Below are positions 58,420-64,000 of a stretch of DNA of 64,000 bases, piece by piece. Both the position numbers and the translations under genes were made by a program. Numbering within the stretch: position 1 is the stretch's first letter; each line of letters opens with the position of its first letter. Origin of the DNA: Taenia hydatigena (Eukaryota > Platyhelminthes > Cestoda > Cyclophyllidea > Taeniidae); the NCBI GenBank assembly GCA_036345935.2, contig JADWOT020000006.1, positions 5,707,543-5,771,542 on the forward strand. Reading direction: 5' to 3'. The notes under the pieces are model-generated. The model ran no database searches and was not told the DNA's origin. It saw only the letters and a program-made list of their open reading frames with translations.

Positions 58420-61400
58420 ATACACTTTAACGTTTACAATTTCTGAAATTAAATAGTGGAGAGAATGGAGATTCAACGCTCATTGTCCATTGGTTGCGCG
58501 GCGATGGTCATGCCATGCAATCTTGGGGTTACGATGTCTAAACAGAACAATAAAATCCCCGATCGCATTGCCGTCTCCTCGGCCCTTTCCGGTCTTCAAT
58601 GCCCATAACATCCTCAGCGATAACTGGATAGTCACTTTCAATTAAACCCGGTAGACTCAAATATAAAACTTGCAGCATTCAAAATCCATCTGACTACGCT
58701 TTGTTTACCATAGCAATACGGAGGGCTGAATCAGCCCTAGGTGAGTGAGTCTGACCGTTAGACGGTTACGATCTTGTTACCTTCTAATTTTGGTAGCTAC
58801 TGTTTTTAGTGGCGTGGAGAATCATCCGTGACCTTGAGGCATGCTTTTGTGCCCCTTGGTAGGTGTGTGTGTGGTAATAGGCGATTGCTAGACCGCTATT
58901 GTCGTCCTCAGCACGAAGCTTGCTGGTTGCTCATTCTCACAACTGCACCCTTAGCAGGTTCGATTTTATGATGTCCACCTGTATGACATCGTGGAGTTTG
59001 AATTTCAGTACCAACCCCGACCATCAGCTAAAAGTTCAGGTTATAGCGTCCATAGTCCTCCCTGGGGGGTGTCATAAAATAAGTGAGCCAGAAAGACTTC
59101 TACTTCAATAACAGAAATAAGAGATGGCAAACTGTTAACTGAAATAAAGTGAACTAAAGCTATAGCAGAATAAAAATCCCATACATTCAATGACAAAAGG
59201 TATCTAATGCACAAATGATAAGTTGTATGCATTAGTTATCGTTTCGGAGTTCGAGCAACGATGCGGCTTTAATTTAAGGCTCGGAAAAAGTGTAAAAATT
59301 CAAATCGAATTTAAAATTCGAATTCCTACCAAACTGAAACACTCAAGAAGTGCACTTAGTAGCTACACTTCACTACTCTTTAATTGAACTCAGAGCATAG
59401 ATTGAATTCACAACCCGAAACGTGAATTCTAGATTTGAGTAATTTCTGAAGTAGCCACGGTGGCAAGCACCAGGACTCAGGAGATGATTATGTTCTCAAA
59501 ACAAATGCTGTACTTCCATTGGAACTTAAATGTAGTCCAATCCAAGGGAATCAATTGCAACGCCTTTTACACTCCTCAAACTATCAGTATGATTGTCAGT
59601 CCTTGTTCAAAATTCAAGCGTATAGAGATCTGCATTTTAGTGACCGAAGCTTACAGCACTCGATTATTTAATGTGCCTGTTAACAGAAGTACCCTGAATA
59701 AGCCACAATGACGCCCAAGACCACGTTCGGGTGGTTAAAAGTGCAAATTGAATCGGTGGTGCTTTGCTGTGGAGTGAATGCCCCAGATAGCTGAACGCAT
59801 CACGGGACGTAAACTCGCAAAAGATTCGGCTTTGCGGTGTACGGTGCGAATTTCCTCGTGTCAGCGGTCGTAAATTAAAGGTAACTTCATCTTAGAGGAA
59901 AGGGTAAACTCCCGTCCACCGTCAATTTTACCGTATTGGGCTACAACAACCACCTCTCTATGAAAGTTTGGCCTAGTTAGAGCTAAGGCCGCAAAAAAGT
60001 AGGAGGACATCTTTTAAATTAATTTGCCTATAATAACTCCCACCAAAATGGTATCACACGAAAAAGAGTACAGTGTCGCGGTAGACCTTTCACAGAGTGG
60101 GCTGCACACTGATTGCGTGGAGCTCTGCCCACTCCACCTTTGCCACCCGCGGGGCTGTATTTACACGCTTACATGGGTACAGATAGTCTACCATAACTTA
60201 AAGCCTAGGTTTTAGACTTATTTCTGCCTAGAGGAATAAAGCTACTATTTTCCTTCTTTCAAAGTCAATAACAGCTACTATTCTTTGTGAATCAAATACA
60301 TATTCGGAGTTCGGAACTTTGAGAGCCGAACCTCGAGAATGACGGAAAACGAATTAAAGCACGACCAAAGGCTTCCTCCTCAAAAACAGCGCGAGTTTGA
60401 GTACGACCTTCATCATCCATATAAAGCAGACTTCTTAAATAACTCCTTAAGAATTTCTCTAATTCTTACTAAAAAGCATGCACATCTAAATGGAAAAGTG
60501 GTGAAACAGTTTGATTTGATGAGTTTTAATTAATTAAAAAACTGAAGCTGATTTTTCCTAAAGCATAATTATTTCGATGTCGACAAGGCGACTTCTTGTT
60601 GCCAAGCCAGCATAAAGGAGATTCGGCTTCCTACATGCACTCATTAAGTCAGCTGCATGCTCTAAAATAACTGTCAATGCAGCAAATCGCTCACTGATCC
60701 TAAAATGTCAATCGATGGGGACGCGTGCGACGGCGGGCCCTTTTAACCATCTCATCTATAATGAGAGGTGGGCGTTTATGTGAGCGTTATTTGTAAAGAT
60801 AAGGTTGCACAAAGAGTTTATACCTAAGCCTTACTTAAGAAGAGACTGTCGAAACCCGAGTATTATAATTTTCTTGACATTTTTCTATCTCATTTGCCTC
60901 AGGGAGCAATTTAGCGACTTTATTACTTCTTCCATAGATGTAATCGAAATGGTTCCGTATTTATACGCGATAGGATAGTCAACCCACTGCAGACACCTTG
61001 ATCTGGGACGAAGTAGTGTACTTTGTTTTCATTTTGCACGATACGAGATATTTTAGTAAAATTGGAACTTAAGGGCTTGGAAAAGCAAGGGATATATTTC
61101 ATGAAATGACATTGTCTCCTGGTACATTTATGCGCCCATTGTAATTGTTAAGAGAGACTCGGAGGCCACCCATCCCCGCACCGCGCCGTACCTGAGGTTC
61201 GAGAGTTCACAATAAACTTTATTACCTCACGTACCAAGCCACTAGCTTAAAAAGTGTTTTGGTCACATAATTTGGAAAAATGGTGTAATTACAAGGACAT
61301 TTTCGAAACCATCATCGATAAGAGCTTCTGACTTCAGTATCTGTGGTAGCCTTCCAAGCTGCGTTAGTTGAGATTCCGTGTAACAACACTTCTACTAAGC

Positions 61401-62499
61401 CAATTCTAGTAGAAGCTTGTTCCACCTATTCACGCTCGCACTGTTTTAAACACATGATGGTCAAAATACTTTCTAGACACTTAGTGGTTGGTGAACCTCA
61501 CCACTACATTCATCTCATTTATGAATGCCAATAACCTTAAAAGTAAAACTCAAAACTCTAATGGGTTCAACGTTCTTGCCCTCCATCTCCACGGTTACAG
61601 CCTTAGAAATCAAAGATGGATTAGAGAAGGGCACCTTTAATTTGAAAACGCTTTGTAGATGCATGCAGGCAATCGAGATCATAAGAGATCAAGGAATATT
61701 CTTTCCTCAAGGGTCGATAACGCCCTTTTAGTCACGAGGTTGGCGTCTCACCAAAGAAGCACTTTCAAACAGACACCCTAAAAGCATTCATCTTAGGCGC
61801 CGATCATATAACGCCTATCTTGCTTTTCGTGTCATTTTTTACATTAGCTGCTCCATTTCTCGGTTTTATACTGCCTAGTTACTGCATTTTCCTTGAACGA
61901 AAATAAATAGGGCGAGTGAGGGGGACAGTGAGGTGACATGACCTTTTCTTGATTAAAATCAATTGACAATATTCTCGTAAAGGGAAAAAGTTGTAGATTA
62001 GGCCCTCAACGGTCTCAAAAATAATTTTAACTAGTGAATGGTGCAGCATTTTATTCAACTCACTCGCATGAATTTCTTCAATTTGTGACATTTTCACGAG
62101 GTTGAGTCACGGCAAGGCTGTTTGTTACATTGCGAGAGTCAATGAATGCGCACTTTTTGCAACTGATTAAAAAATGTGTTATTATAAAAACTTTGTTAAA
62201 AAAAGTGGACCATGATGGATACCCAGCTTTTTGGGGGTTTCGAAGTAGTTAGGTTAAAAGTGGGAGGCAAACAGCTTTGGGTTTTACGTCAGGAGTCGCC
62301 TTCAGAGGAGCAGGTTGTCCCACTAATGAGCCTTCAGGGTGGCTGGCATGATTTTCACTCACAATTGGGATACTATTAAGTACTCGGCTGCATTTAACTA
62401 TGGCATTCTACTCCCACATTCCACATAAGGGAAAACATACTACTATAAGGAGTTGTAAAAATGTGAGTAGTATCTGGTGCTGAATGTAGTAATAACGAA
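58420..62499. other. Intergenic, no gene recognised
   Basis: About 4 kb of AT-rich sequence with only short frames. No repeats, tRNA-like boxes or conserved motifs were recognised. Confidence 0.5.
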
Positions 62500-63608
62500 T
62501 CAAGCAATGATTTGGGCGTGGCTTTTTTCAATAGCTGATGGTAGAGGGGCATAAATGCACACACAAATGATTTAAGGAGAAAGTTGGATACCTTACCAAT
62601 CGCAGTGTAGAGGAGGGTGCAATCGTGACGATTTGATTTCAGAAAAAGAATTAACATGCAAACTTCTGAAAGCAAACCGAAAACCTTTACCACCACGATT
62701 GTTTGATTCAAAAGGACTGTTCTTCCACAAGGCTAAACTTTTGCCATTTCGCATATGAACCACGATTTTGAACCATTTGTTCCAGGAGGCTGGCTGTCCA
62801 AGTTTATCAAGTGATCGGGTTTGGTAGCCCGTCCACATCAGATTCGTCAAGCTTGGCGTCTTATTGCTTGCAAGGTGGATTGCTTAATTTGGGCGCATCA
62901 AAATCCGTAATGTTATGGCAGCATTCATTTTGTTTACAGCCATCACTTAGGGTTAGACCGAAGGTCAGGTGAAATCCCAGGCAATAAATCATTCAAGAGT
63001 TCATCAACCACCAGCCGTCAACCGTATCGCTAACGCACAGCTTATCGGTACGCAGTGAATACGAATGTAAACACCTCTTGAAAGGCCGGTTGCAATTAGC
63101 GAAATATAGACTCGCAAGATGGCCAACTTTGTTGAAATGTCTAAAATTTTAGTAAAATGTGTCTTCAGATGCTCTTTGAGCTTTGTCACGCAAGTTTTTG
63201 TTAAAAATACTTAAGAAAGCGACAGAGGTTTCATCGAGGCCGCCACTATAGTGTGAAGTGCGCTACCAACTTTTCTAATGGGTGGGTTTTAAGATTTGTT
63301 AGTTTTAAATAGGACCGTGTTTGACAGGTATCATTTCAAACATCACATGTATGGTCTCCACTTGAAAAATGAGTTGTAAAACCACTGACCTCAACCTTTT
63401 GGCCTTGATACGGTAAATTATAAAGTTGATGTTGTTGAAACGGTGTCTGTGGATTTGGTAGGCGAACTTTGTCAAAGGAAAACCGGCTAAGACGTGTAAA
63501 AATAGTACCTCCTGATTTGGCTTCCGAAATGGCTTTTTCTATCCCGTAGTGTGCAATACTTCCGGCAGTGCATTTTGCGAGTTTTTTTCGCTCCGTAGTT
63601 TTCACCAC
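62500..63608 (-). CDS. Candidate multi-exon gene, unrecognised (minus strand)
   Basis: Three pieces look coding and can be joined in phase. Piece 1 (from within 63,608 to about 63,390) reads GSIAHYGIEKAISEAKSGG, FTRLSRFSFDKVRLPNPQ and QLYNLPYQGQK, ending at a GTCAGT or GTTGAG donor. Piece 2 (about 62,859-62,691) reads LTNLMWTGYQTRSLDKLGQ, ASWNKWFKIVVHMRNGK and ALWKNSPFESNN, then donor GTAAAG. Piece 3 starts after a good acceptor (CCCCTCTACCATCAG ending at 62,535) and adds AIEKSHAQIIA before TGA at 62,502-62,500. The short, Trp/Tyr/Pro-rich style recalls small ciliary or sperm proteins, but I cannot name a family. The 5' end and the first acceptor of piece 2 are uncertain. Confidence 0.35.
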
Positions 63609-64000
63609 TTCTCGCGAGATTCGTTACCTAACGTTAAAGGCGATTTCGTTCTAACTGAATGCACTCTATAAATGGTATTTCTGAAAGTTACATGACTTTA
63701 GGTTGATCTACGACTTGACGGATTCCACCCCTGTTGAGCCTCAAGCCATACCTAAAGGTGGAGTAAAGTGAATTGGTACCAGGAAGGGCTTATCTATGGC
63801 GTGAGAAAAAAGGACTGCGAGACTGTAGACAGGCTGGAGGCCATGACGTCAAGGTGTTGGTAGCTGCAGAGAGTGAGAACTTTTTGTGACTGAGTGTATG
63901 ATTAATTTTTTTCAAAAAACTTCACTTCTCTTGCGAGGTCAACTCTTGACAAAATCCAACGATGCCCTTTAGCGCCAAGCATCACTTTTGGAATTAACAA
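63609..64000. other. Non-coding edge of the window
   Basis: No feature recognised. It may hold the 5' part of the candidate minus-strand gene. Confidence 0.4.

Overview
The window is nuclear DNA of a metazoan, most likely a parasitic flatworm and probably a tapeworm. The genes are intron-rich, with GT-AG introns, AATAAA polyadenylation signals, AT-rich non-coding DNA and clearly GC-richer exons. Many introns are about 64-86 bp and one is 33 bp. Very short introns with size peaks near 36 and 73 bp are a known cestode trait, but no marker here fixes genus or species. There are no prokaryotic features, rRNA or recognisable tRNA genes.

Layout. 1-2,846: 3' end of an unidentified + strand gene (last exon ends at 2,416). 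2,847-10,709: non-coding, with a short perfect inverted repeat and a compact hairpin. 10,710-22,014 (+): complete 14-exon gene for the spliceosomal DEAH-box helicase PRP16/DHX38, 1,202 residues. 23,584-24,196 (+): complete 3-exon gene for the proteasome lid and BRCA2-associated acidic protein SEM1/DSS1. 28,959-38,518 (-): SLC2A/GLUT-type sugar transporter with two different 3'-terminal exons, each encoding TM10-TM12 and a stop. 39,191-49,892 (+): 12-exon gene for the Golgi coiled-coil tail-anchored protein CASP, head-to-head with the transporter across 672 bp. 53,550-54,164 (-): single-coding-exon gene for an unrecognised 204-residue protein, with a TATA/CCAAT promoter and a probable 5' UTR intron. 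55-64 kb: mostly non-coding, with GC-rich islands and two weak gene candidates.

The recognised genes are housekeeping functions (splicing, proteasome, Golgi structure) plus sugar uptake. They form no pathway together. The most interesting signal is the pair of diverged, phase-matched terminal exons in the sugar transporter, which looks like a switchable C-terminal third of the membrane domain. Other points of note are a GC-AG intron, a NAGNAG acceptor and a possible alternative last exon in PRP16, a 33-bp intron in CASP, a dispersed repeat present three times, and a long alternating purine-pyrimidine tract. Exon borders were placed by reading splice sites and checking that phases add up. For PRP16, SEM1, the transporter and CASP every junction is in phase over the whole gene.
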